64,000 nt of DNA from Cryptomeria japonica (Eukaryota; Streptophyta; Pinopsida; Cupressales; Cupressaceae), in contig NC_081407.1 of assembly GCF_030272615.1 (NCBI RefSeq), positions 437,873,230 through 437,937,229 of the forward strand, given 5' to 3'. Shown piece by piece: positions 44,480 through 54,299 of the stretch. Every line of letters begins with the position of its first letter. Positions within the stretch are counted from its first letter, which is position 1. The notes beneath the pieces are model-generated. The model was not told the origin of the DNA, ran no database searches, and saw only the letters and a list, made by a program, of their open reading frames with translations. A program made the translations under genes and the position numbers.

Positions 44480-44943
44480 ATAAACAAAGAAACTCAAAAA
44501 ATACCTTTGCGAGTTGAGATTTAGGGCTTTGACACTGTAGCTAGCAACACACCACTTCGGTCACTTGGAACACTGCTTGGTGTTCTTCACTTGACTGATT
44601 GATACTATCTCTGGATTCTACTTCAAAGTTTTTGAAATCTCTCTGAATCACAAAACAAATTGCCTTTGGTCGCTCTGCACTTGAGAATTTCTTCGCTCGC
44701 AAATTGATAAGTGAAAATGACTTGAAAATCCCTTTTAAACAAATTCTTCACCTACCATAATAAATGCTCCACCATTAGGTTATAAACCCTAATTTTGCCC
44801 TTTACTGTTTCCAGTCTTCTTGCCAATTGACAGGTAACACATACTGGTTAAGGTCTTTTATCGATGTAAACTGAGGGTTTGAAACATTTCACCAATTTGT
44901 TCCCCCTAAGCTTTTCCGAAGCTCAGTTTCCCAGTTCAGAGAT
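44480..44943 (-). other. E2 untranslated stretch between gag and second cistron
   Basis: About 460 bases without an open frame. It shares ordered blocks with E1 4945-5361 (AAGCTTAGG(A/G)GGA(A/G)CA, AACCAGTA, TTAGGGT, AAAAGG..ATTT then CACTTA). It could act as an internal promoter or a site of internal translation initiation for the second frame; the TTTAAAAGG block about 250 bases upstream of the ATG is a weak TATA candidate. Function is inference. Confidence 0.55.
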
Positions 44944-46201
44944 TTATACACTAGGTGCAGAAACTGGTTCTTCTTGTGACACTTCTTCAGGTTTCTTTTT
45001 CCATGTTGTCTTCATATCTGCTTGAACAGTTTCAGCATCAATCTTTCCTTCCAGAGTGACCGGTATATCATCTGATATGTTCTTTCTCATTCTGCATGTT
45101 CTGGCGGGGTGTCCCGGTTTGTTGCAATGATAGCATACCATTCCAGGTGTTCTCCATGGTCCATTGTTCATTCTACCATTCTTCCTCCTGCATGTTGCAG
45201 CAGTGTGACTGCTATCATGGCAAATCAAACCGATTGCTCTCCAACCGGTTGCCGCTTGATATCCACCACCACTTGACTGATGGTTATAGGCATTATACCG
45301 GTTTGGATTTTGGTTCACAGAAGATTCAAAAAAAACTCCTTGACTCTTGAGGATATCTTCCAGTGTTGTGTATAACAGACCTGCATTCAAATGCTCTATG
45401 CCCAAACTTGTTGCATGCATAACAATTACCATTGAATCTATTGGATCTAGGCTTATTGTTTAGAAAACAAGGAAAATTATTGTAAGCCTTATTTCTACAC
45501 ACATTAGCAATATGTCCTTCCTTGAGATAATTAAAGCAAACAGGTTTGAACTTTTGCTTACCTTTATCCTTTGGTGTCTGTTGCTTCTTTGATGCTCCAT
45601 CTTTTGTTCCAGAGGTCTCACCTTCCTCATAACCAGAAAAACCAAGTCCAGTGGTATTCTTTACCGGTTTTGCTGATTCAAGCTTTTGATCTAGCTTAAC
45701 AGTACTCTTATTGAATTTGGCAAGTATTTCCTTTGACTCAGTGAGTTCCTTGGAAATAACAGCATTGGATTCCTTCAATGTTGCATTCTCAGAAATAGCC
45801 ATGTTTAGTTCACCTTGCATTTCTTCTTTTTCCACTTTACTCTCTTGGAGATGAGCGGTAAGTGCAATGATTTCTTGCTTCAGCTTGGAGATCTCATGAT
45901 CTTTGTCTTTTACCAGATCTTTAGCTTTCCTCCGGTTCTCAAGCTCTTGACACATTCTGATAGTCAGTCCTTCTAGTTCCCTTCTCAAATTGGCATTAGA
46001 CTCATTCAATTTTTCAACTTCTTCAACTAGGGCTTTCATGTCTGCTTCATCGGAAGAACTGTTTTCAGTAAGCTCCATTAGTTTCTCAGCATGCTCTCTT
46101 CTCTTTGCTAGAGAGGCTTTATATTTGACTTTGAGTTCATCAAAGGCTTTCTTAGTTTGAGTAAGACGATGAGTAAGCTCCCTCACAGTGTATTCCCCCA
46201 T
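44944..46201 (-). pseudogene. E2 gag: coiled coil plus four zinc-knuckle positions
   Basis: ATG 46201-46199 (MGEYTVRELTHRLTQTKKAF), 37 bases after the primer-binding site. Codons 1-210 are a long coiled coil (SLAKRREHAEKLMEL, LRRELEGLTIR). Four zinc-knuckle positions follow: CFNYLKEGHIANVC (second Cys lost, Tyr), CYACNKFGHRAFEC (intact), a degenerate ICHDSSHTAATC, and CYHCNKPGHPARTC (intact). A frameshift between about 45430 and 45326 separates the first two from the last two. The tail is EEPVSAPSV then stop. Aligns with E1 gag along its length. It would form the particle that packages E2 RNA. Confidence 0.88.
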
Positions 46202-46237
46202 ATCTCCTTCCAAGTGTTTAGACTTATAAAAAGGTTT

Positions 46238-46249
46238 GCTCTGATACCA
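46238..46249 (-). other. E2 primer-binding site (initiator tRNA-Met)
   Basis: Reverse strand TGGTATCAGAGC, two bases from the 5' LTR end, same site as in E1. Confidence 0.93.
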
Positions 46250-46251
46250 AT

Positions 46252-47438
46252 TGATGAATACTAAGAGGGGGGGCAAATTAGTATACCAAAAAATACTGAA
46301 CTCAAACACTTAAACAGTTTAGCAGTAAACCGGTATAATAGCTTTACTAACAAACCAGTTAAAACAAATGCAAACCAAACAGCAAATAAGGCATTCGCCC
46401 ACAAGAGCACAATCACCATAACACAAGAGATTTTGACGTGGAAACCCAAATGGGAAAAATCACGGTGAGATGAAACTCACAAGTAACTATTTGCAGAATA
46501 GTAACCAGACCGGTTAAGATCAGACCGGTTAAGGTCATACAATGTTCTTCACCAGAACAAATCCTGTTAGGAATCTCAATCTCTGTTAGGAGATAAGTCC
46601 GATTAAAGACTACCTTGTGAGAGGATTTCAGATCCACAGTTGTGAACCACCTTGTTAGAGGATTTATAAAGGCTTTGTCAAGCCTACCCGGTTAAGGGTT
46701 TCAGACTTGTCGAAGATGTGAGTAATCAACAAGTGAGTGATCTAAATACTAGCACAATATGCTTGGTTAGATCCTTGATAACTCATGGTTAATGCACATT
46801 TAGCATTACTTTAGTCTTCAATATCTCCACGCTCTGTTTCTTCACATAGATCTAATCTTGTTTTGTAATCGCACATACAAAAACCTCATCAACCACCTTG
46901 AACCCTAACAACACCTAAAACCCTAGACATGATGTCCTTATAAAGGAATCTGATTTCATGTCGGTCCAATAGGATTATATTGCAAGTTCCTAGGTTCAAT
47001 GTATCTAGACACATTTAGTAACATGACACAGAATCACCGCCAAAGTGTTTGTGGATGATAACTCATCACAAAAATATCGGTTGGTAACTCATCACAGAGT
47101 AATACCGATTCATACATTTACCGATTACCGGTTCACACATTTTACCAATTACTGGTTTGTCAAAATGAAGACTGGGAAAAATGATAACAACCGCTTTGTT
47201 CCTTTGTACCGCTTTGGGATCCTCGAACCACTTGAGCTCTTCATACCGCTTTGGGTCCTCATACCGCTTGAGATCAGAAAACACTTTCTGCAAAACACCG
47301 ATAGTCTAAAGACTATAATACATAATACCGGTTGGAACAAATACCAGTTGAGCATAACTCATACATGCAAAAAGTGATCTCAAAGCAAGTGTGTGTCCAT
47401 CAATGACAATCACAACATCATCATCAAAAATGCCAACA
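46252..47438 (-). repeat. E2 5' LTR
   Basis: 1,187 bp, homologous to 39791-40963. On the element strand it starts TGTTGGCAT at 47438 and ends TTCATCA at 46252. Carries ACCGGT hexamers and the short dyads. Confidence 0.92.
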
Positions 47439-47443
47439 GACTC
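47439..47443. repeat. Target-site duplication of E2, right
   Basis: gactc, one difference from ggctc at 39786-39790. Confidence 0.65.
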
Positions 47444-47850
47444 ATCATAGCAATCCCTTAACCGGGTGAATCCTAGCAGGGCCTGTTCCTAACCAGGCTA
47501 GGCTCCTAATAGGGCACATTCCGAAAGAGTGCACAATTTTTGTGGGTACCAATTCCCACCGTGGTTTTTCCCTATTTGGATTTCCACGTGAAAATTTTGG
47601 TGTTCATGTGGTGAATGTTTCCGATGTGTTGTTTTGATTTACTTTCAGTTTATGCATGTTAATGAACACTTAATGAGCAGTTTTGATAAATCAGTTTAAC
47701 CGTTGGTTATCGATGATTACCGGTACTGGTAATTAGTTTATTACTGGTTTGTGATTGATTTGGTGAAGTTTTATAAGTTTAAGTTTAAGTTATGAATTAT
47801 TTGTTAATATTGATTCACCCCCCCTCTCGTTATTAGCCATATCCTCTCAA
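47444..47850 (+). repeat. Lone E1-type LTR, right part
   Basis: Continues the dyad series interrupted by E2 (CCCTTAACCGGG, CCTAACCAGG, CTCCTAATAGGG, then CCGAAAGAG). It then shows the LTR phrase around GTGGTTTTTCCC and a C-run before the 3' end, as in E1. The exact 3' edge is uncertain (about 47840-47860). Confidence 0.72.
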
Positions 47851-49869
47851 ATTAACGTCATTCAGGTACACATAATAATATTCGTGTCTTTCTAGTTTCA
47901 TTTTTTGATTACTTGAAATAAATACCATCTTCAAATTCAATATTTTATCATATTATGGCATGTTGGGTAGTCATTGTATTGCATGTAATTTCATTATCAT
48001 TTTTCATGTAGGTTTTCAACATCAAATATCTCTTACTTTTTAGGGGTGTAATATAAATGTTTAGAATTGCAAATTATACTCCCTCCTTTAAAAATTTGTG
48101 AGAAATGAAAATATAGCATATTATTTATTTTCTAGATCTAATAAAATTCTCATATGAGTATTAGTAATATCTCACAAAATATAAATCATTGAAAATTTAA
48201 GAAAGAAAAAATATTTAAAATTACAAAAATATAAAAAATATATTATTGAAAGTTTAATCAAATATTTGAAATTTTTCTATACTAGATATAAATCTTTTTT
48301 ATTAATATAGCAAGGACCTATGAAATGTAACCAACAATCTTATAGTGACACTAGAGACCCAATAAAGGCACCTCAAAATGACATTGTAACATTTTAGAGT
48401 ACATTGATGTTGGATTCAACACAAAATTGGCATTGCCAATTATTGAAAAATCGATCAGACTGCATTGATGCTAGATTGTATTGTTTGTTCTCTTAGGAGG
48501 GTTTGGTTTTCTGACATGTATATTATTTATGGCCTAGAAATTTCTAAGGTCACATGGTTTCAACTTTCTTACTTCTAAACATAAAACTGAACCAAATTTG
48601 ATGTCAACACATATTGTGCTTTCCAAACTAAATGATTGCTTTGAAGCCTTAATAAAAGTTTCAATATTCTCCTAACCGATAACCTATAGGTGGTGGCTGA
48701 AATTTAATAGTAATATGCAAGACACCTCCTAGATTTGTCAAAGTTGTATACTTTAATATTATAAGGGTTTCAAAATGCAAACTTAAAGTTCAATCCTTGT
48801 AGTTGAATTAAAACATGTTTCCATTATAAAGTAGAACTTGTTATGTAATTTGACCATGAATATTAAGTTAATTGGAATGAATTCAGAGGCATCAACTTCC
48901 TCATTCAATTGGTTGGGATAGGAACATGCATTTATATAAGCTGACTGGATAGTACCTTTTTATTCATGTCCCTTTGGTTAGGCATAATTTTGAAGTAAGC
49001 ATAATAGAAGATACTAATGTTGGTTGCCCTATTGTGGGTTGATGCATTTTTGTTGATATTACAACTGCTTTGTTTAGAGTCTGAAGCTAAAAACTTATGT
49101 TTATATTTTGAAGCTTATGAAAGAAGGCAATAGTAACTAGCACAAAACTCTTATCCTATATTAGCTACAAAAAATTCCAAGGTCATCTCCAATCCTCCTC
49201 TAAACTACTTTTCACATAATGATAAAACTTATCCAAAGATTTAACTACACACTTATCCTTAACTAAATATTTGATGAAATGCTTTAATCTCGCCTTTTAT
49301 TAGTATGTATATATTAATATTGCTGCAATGACTATCACAAATATTAAGAAATGAAAATAATTTCTACTATTAGTTTTAAATGGTTTGAATTTGATTTCCA
49401 CCAACAATTGAACATAGAGATTAATAGAATCCTAAATCTGACGCATAGAACAACTTTTTTTCTTGAATGACAGAATAAGAAATTCTTTAAATTCAAGTTT
49501 AGAGTAATTGTTCGCATATATAGTTCATAAAATTAGAACACTGGATCTATATACATTTATTCTATTATCCATGAAACTTTTATTATAAAGACCATAAGAC
49601 AACTTTAATTATCATAATTAAATACTTTAGAAAGTGTCACTCTTAGCTCATTATAAATAAAATAGATACATATTATTTTCTTTTAGGAGGCTACTATTGG
49701 GAAGTCAAACAGTTTTGAAGCTTTACTATTGGCTTGAGACACATATTTTCATTGAGCTAGATTTAAGTGACATTGCTGCCACTAAAAAAGAGTGGAATCT
49801 TCATAATATTATCACTATGAGACACATACATTTTTTATTGAGCAAGTGATGTTGCTAGCATTGACAAAA
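47851..49869. other. AT-rich intergenic DNA
   Basis: About 2 kb with no supported gene, repeat or element boundary. Short open frames are chance. Confidence 0.5.
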
Positions 49870-50195
49870 AATGAGGATCTTGACTATATTCGCAGTATAC
49901 AACGAGATTGTCGATAAGATATTCCTCTACCAACTTGAACAAACCAAGGTTGTTGGCTTTGGTCTCCTTAATTTTGGCTTCATCATAAGGAACACTAGGG
50001 AGGCTATCATAGTTGTAGGTAAGTCACAATGAATCCATCCTCTGCTTTCAGGGTGTATTTAATCTTGTATCTTACTGACGCCACTTTTTTCCCCAGCACT
50101 CCTTTCACATTGATGAAACCATAAACCATGTTGGCCTCATCAATTAAGTCATTTTCTCTTTCACATAGCTAAAATCCTTGCTGGCTACAATAACA
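49870..50195 (-). pseudogene. PR-10/MLP (Bet v 1 family) pseudogene fragment
   Basis: Reverse-strand reading gives ASKDFSYVKEK, then after a shift DLIDEANMVYGF, LGKKVASVRYKIKYTLKAED, and after a one-base insertion YDSLPSVPYDEAKIKE and NNLGLFKLVEEYLIDN, ending VVYCEY. The pattern (KDFSYVKE, LFK.VE.YL near the end) is typical of the second exon of Bet v 1-type pathogenesis-related proteins. These are ~17-kDa cytosolic proteins with a hydrophobic ligand cavity, abundant in conifers. At least two frameshifts; no first exon seen within 500 bases upstream. A dead exon copy. Confidence 0.7.
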
Positions 50196-50283
50196 ATTTC
50201 ATATATAATATTAACAATGATATATCTAATTCAATCAATTCATAACTCCATCTCACAACTTATATCATTTTATAAAATAAAAT

Positions 50284-50660
50284 TCATGTAACCTTGCATT
50301 ATTTCTATAAATTTATCTAATCAACTCACCTTAACATATATTGCCTTTTAAGTTTAAAATATTTATCTTCTACTATTTAATATTAATTTAAAAGCTAAAA
50401 ATGATTTTCAAATATGCAACATTTTCTAAACATACATCATGTAACCTTGCATCATTTTTTTTGTTATGATAAAGATCAATACTACATATGTGTTGTTCTA
50501 TTCTATTTCCTATTTAACAACATACATTTATATCAAATGATTTTTTTTTCTATAAATTTATCAACTAACTTACTTTAACATATATTGCCTTTAAGTTTAA
50601 AATATTTATCTTCTACTATTAAATATCGATTTAAGAGCTAAAAACAATTTCCATGTAGGT
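50284..50660. repeat. Tandem duplication, period ~244 bp
   Basis: The block AACATATATTGCC with its flanking ~75 bases (ending AGCTAAAAA) occurs at 50333 and again at 50577. GTAACCTTGCAT also recurs. It is diverged and AT-rich, with no coding potential. Confidence 0.65.
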
Positions 50661-52350
50661 GAGCAAGATATCACGTAATGCACGTACATGGGTGTCCAAT
50701 TGGTTGATAAAATACCACTACCATCTTCCATTGAATGTCATTCTTCATATAGAGGAATTAAGTGTCCACTTTGGCTAAGAGAAAAAATGGTCAATAGAAT
50801 TGATAAAAATGGACCAAAAAATAGTCAAAGAAAATTCAATAATTATGCTCTATACTTTAACTTCCTCTATGGTTCCAAGGTGAAAATGAACTTAGATGTA
50901 AAATTTTATAATCTACAAATTTAGATTATAGATTTATTGGTGTAGGAGCACCTCCTCAACAAGCCAATCATGGATTTGATGAGGAAGATTAGGATCTTAG
51001 GGTCGTTGTGAATGTATTTTGCTTGTGAACTTTTCATGTATTCAATAAGGACCCCACCATGTAAACCATTGTCACAAATTAGGCAACTTGATAAGCCAAT
51101 TTGGACAATTTGGTGTATAAGGGGTAGATTGATGTTTATTTTGATGGTTGATAGGATTTTAGGGTGTGTAGTTGATGTTTGGTTGATCCAAGTTGTGTGG
51201 ATCCCAAATTGTTGTGATTTGACAACTTTGTCAAAAAGTGCAACTTTTGAAAATGCAACTTTTGCAAGCAAAAGTGCAACTTTTCCACTTTTGGTTGTTG
51301 TAAGCCTCACAACGGCTCCAACCTCTTCAAAATTCGGTTGGAAAATGTTGGAGAAGGATATAATCCTTCTGGACACATTTCCCAAGGTTAGAGTTACCGT
51401 GGATTGAAGTTTGAAAGCAATAAATACTGAAAACTGTGTTATTTCCTAGAAATTTCGAGTTTGCAGTGGTTGTACGTCCTTGTATGGATTGGTTCTGACA
51501 AAACCATTCATGGAATAGATAGAGGGTTGAATAAAATTTGTTTTGGTGGTGGTTTAAGGTCTTGATCATTTGTGAGTTGCGAGAACCCTTCAATTTACTG
51601 ATTGCTACCCGGAAACAAGGGTTTGGCTAGGGTTTTACCAAAAAATAGCCATATCTTGCACCTCCTTCCTCTAGAAGTTATTTCCTTTGGTAGAGTGCAG
51701 GATTGGCCAATGCACTCTAATATTTACATGGGTTTTTGCAGGGAAGGCTTGGTTGTGGAGAGTATGATGCAAAACTAGATACACATCTCCATGTGACTAC
51801 CTTAGACAAAATTAGGACAGTCACCCTAAAATCTTGTAGCGGTGGATTCCAGGCGTGCAACCCTGGAATTAGAGGTTATTTACCATCTCCCACATGCTCA
51901 TGAATTTGGTTTTGTAGTTGGAAATCTAGAAATGGGTGTTGCTTTGTAAATTAGGCCTAATCACCCTAATTAGGTCTCTAGGCTTCTAAGGGGTTCAAAC
52001 CCTTAGATTGTAGATCTTTCCAAACCATTTCGGGGATGAGAGTAAATCCTTAAAGGGTATCTGGAATGGTAAGTTGTTTTTCAGGTTGTGTGCAACAGTT
52101 TGGAGCTAAGGCCAAAATACTCGCTAAATAGGGCTACTAGCCTAGGGGGTAGGTTTCCAAAGGAGATGTAAGGCATTGATGCCTAAACCTAAAACCAATG
52201 CTTGGAAAAGTTCTTAGATGTCATGAGTGGACCAAATCCAAGGCCCCTAAGAGCAGGAATCATGGTGAAGCATGTTGGGAATGTTGAGGCTATTTACTCA
52301 TCTTGAGTAGGTGCCAGTCTAGAGGAGTGTGAGTACTTCAACCTTAAGGT
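50661..52350. other. Unassigned spacer with a short decamer repeat
   Basis: Less AT-rich than its flanks. At 51239-51296 the decamer GCAACTTTTG recurs with inverted forms (CAAAAGTGC). The segment 51400-52340 reads like the untranslated part of an LTR element or a decayed leader (AGGGTTTTACC, GGGTTTTTGCAGG), but no LTR pair or primer site is visible. The open frames here (50688-50924, 51012-51407) overlap on both strands and show no family signature. Confidence 0.4.
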
Positions 52351-52893
52351 GTGGAGTCCTTCTTGGTAGGATCCTTATTGCCATTTGGAAGGGATCTAAT
52401 TGAACCTTTTGGAACTGTCCTTAGGTTTAAGGAGGCCTCTGCATCATTTATGTTTTGGGCCATTTCTCAATACCACGAGTTTCAAGACCTTTACCTTGCT
52501 GGATGTATCTGGAAGGTCACTATTAGGCCAACGATGACAATAAAAAAACACAACCTATTTGAACAACTCAGTATGAAGTTCATGAGATTTCTTAAGGGAC
52601 AAACACAAATTAGTTATCACACAGGACCACTTGAAGAATGGTTGCTTGCTACTTTTAAGTGTAATTATTCAATCAAATTCATAGTGCATCAGGCCATGCC
52701 ATCATTTAGGTTGTTACATGCACACTACGAGATACCTACATTATATGTCGTGAAGTCCAACATAACAATCAAAGTTCAGGCTCTTCTTCATGATATTGAA
52801 AATCAAGAGATATTACTAGTGCATAAATGGTTAACAAGTAAAAATTTCATACAAATTTTGAAAAACTATTTACACATTGAAATCTATGACTAA
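52351..52893 (+). other. Unassigned ORF, 180 codons
   Basis: The open frame runs from a non-ATG start to TAA 52893; the first ATG is at about codon 39 (MFWAISQYHEF). Composition is rich in Phe, Leu, Ile and His. There is no motif, signal peptide or repeat that I recognise. It could be a decayed exon or chance; the frame is longer than expected in this AT-rich DNA, so it is recorded with low confidence. Confidence 0.25.
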
Positions 52894-53520
52894 ATCCAAT
52901 GCTTATAATATAGTATAGATGTTGTTTAATAGTTATTACTACTGCATGAATGATTAACCAAGTGATTTTTTTCCTTTTTAAAATATCATTTTAATAAATG
53001 ATTCAAATTTTTTAATTTGCATGATATTTTACAAATGTTGTTATCATAGCTCTAAAAAGTATGATATCGCCTTTATCTCATTTGGATTATCAATAATTCA
53101 AATTTAACCAAAATTAAATTAAAAACATCATCTATCATTGAATTTATTTGCACCTCATACTTTATCATTGAATATATAAATATTGCATATTTACAGACTT
53201 CATATCTCTAGACATACTCTACTTAGATTTTTTTAAATATAGGTATGCTAGTTTTACTATACACATAACCAATATCTTTATTTTGACATTTAGGCGATTG
53301 ATATTTAAAGAATTTAATTTGAATAATGTTATGTCACAATTACATTTGAAATAAGATTACGTTTCAATTAAAAATATCTCTCAACTTACTTACATATATT
53401 TCTTTAAATATAAATATGTTAGTTATTACTTCAATGCAATATTATAAAAATAAATACTCCCATTAATAATAATTATTTTTAATTAAGAAACCTCTCATAA
53501 ATATTTTAGAGGAAAATAAA
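52894..53520. other. AT-rich spacer upstream of PRP8
   Basis: Very AT-rich with no coding frame or element boundary seen. Likely separates the PRP8 promoter from the repeat-filled region. Confidence 0.5.
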
Positions 53521-53858
53521 AACACTAGAATTCTCTCATATTTTGTTGTGTAAAGGCCTTCAACTGAACCAGTGCACAGAATTAATACCCCCTTTTCATT
53601 TTCACTCACAGGTTCCGGGGATTAAAGAAAGCCTATTTAGGTGTGTGCGACAGGTTTTCTGATCAACTGTGAACTTCCAAGTCTACTTAAGAAGTTTATC
53701 AGCCAATAAGAAGCCTATCGGCTAATTAACTTCTACACCGCCAGCATCAAGCTCTTGGTTTTAGACTCTTTGTAAGGGTTTGAAGAAAACAAAATCCACG
53801 AGGTGTGAAGGGTTCGAGTCACGGCAGCGAGGCGCTGTTTGCAGAAACGAGAAAGCAA

Positions 53859-53900
53859 ATGCCATCACCATTAACCAGGACTTCGAAAGGGGGAAAGTAA
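53859..53900 (+). promoter_or_regulatory. Upstream ORF 1 in the PRP8 leader (13 codons)
   Basis: ATG at 53859 and TAA at 53898-53900. Directly abuts upstream ORF 2 (TAAATG). Whether it is transcribed is unknown. Confidence 0.4.
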
Positions 53901-53927
53901 ATGTCACTGCTATCAATCGGGGTTTAA
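53901..53927 (+). promoter_or_regulatory. Upstream ORF 2 in the PRP8 leader (8 codons)
   Basis: ATG at 53901 and TAA at 53925-53927, 16 bases before the PRP8 ATG. Such short upstream frames can dampen or gate translation; role here is inferred only. Confidence 0.4.
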
Positions 53928-53943
53928 GCTTCTGATCGGAAAG

Positions 53944-54209
53944 ATGTGGAGCGGTGGGGGAGCAGTGGGAGCGGGAAGCTCTCACATGGCGCCGCCCGGG
54001 ACAACACCGTCGATGCCACCGCCTAACGGAATGCCGCAGCCGCCTTATGGCCCGCCTCTGAATGCTGCCGATGCGGAGGCCATGCTCGAAGAGAAGGCCC
54101 GCAAGTGGATGCAGCTCAACTCCAAGAGATATGGCGATAAGCGGAAGTTTGGTTTTGTGGAGACGCAAAAGGAGGACATGCCACCAGAGCATGTCCGTAA
54201 AATTATCAG
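53944..54209 (+). CDS. PRP8: Pre-mRNA-processing-splicing factor 8, exon 1
   Basis: ATG 53944 ([19 protein letters not shown]), a Pro/Gly-rich variable N-terminus, then the near-invariant plant PRP8 block: [40 protein letters not shown]. The exon has 88 codons plus two bases and ends ATCAG, followed by GT (54210-54211), so the Arg codon is split by a phase-2 intron. PRP8 is the ~2,350-residue core of the U5 snRNP at the catalytic centre of the spliceosome in the nucleus. Only this N-terminal segment lies in the window. There are no stops, and the GC-rich codon use is unlike the surrounding DNA, so the gene is probably intact. Confidence 0.93.
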
Positions 54210-54299
54210 GTTTGAGCAATGTCCTTTTGTATTGGTGCTTTATTTAGTTTAAAGTGTTTAGCCACAGATGACATGAATATACTGGATTGAGTTTTTTTC

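Larger units (their letters stand above)
39791..47438 (-). mobile_element. E2, non-autonomous copia-like element with a second cistron
   Basis: 7,648 bp with two LTRs of about 1.18 kb, a tRNA-Met primer-binding site (46238-46249) and a polypurine tract (40965-40977). Reading on the reverse strand: gag (46201-44944), an untranslated stretch (about 44940-44480), one long frame of 1,079 codons (44478-41239), then the 3' LTR. No protease, integrase, reverse transcriptase or RNase H is present, so the element must have moved using enzymes from another copia. Gag and the post-gag stretch match E1. I count about eight differences between its LTRs in the first ~170 bases. Confidence 0.9.
53521..53943 (+). 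promoter_or_regulatory. PRP8 promoter-proximal region and 5' UTR
   Basis: GC content rises sharply towards the start codon. A CCAAT motif lies at about 53704 (GCCAATAAG). No clear TATA box is seen, consistent with a housekeeping gene. The transcription start is unknown; a leader beginning anywhere upstream of 53859 would include two upstream ORFs. Confidence 0.5.

Noticed and set aside
38713-47850. Reading 38.7-47.85 kb as one complete LTR element with E1-type LTRs at each end
   Set aside because: Left and right pieces are the two parts of a single LTR (start without end, end without start), not two LTR copies.
53761-54219. 152-codon reverse-strand frame over PRP8 exon 1
   Set aside because: Antisense shadow of a GC-rich, conserved exon on the + strand.
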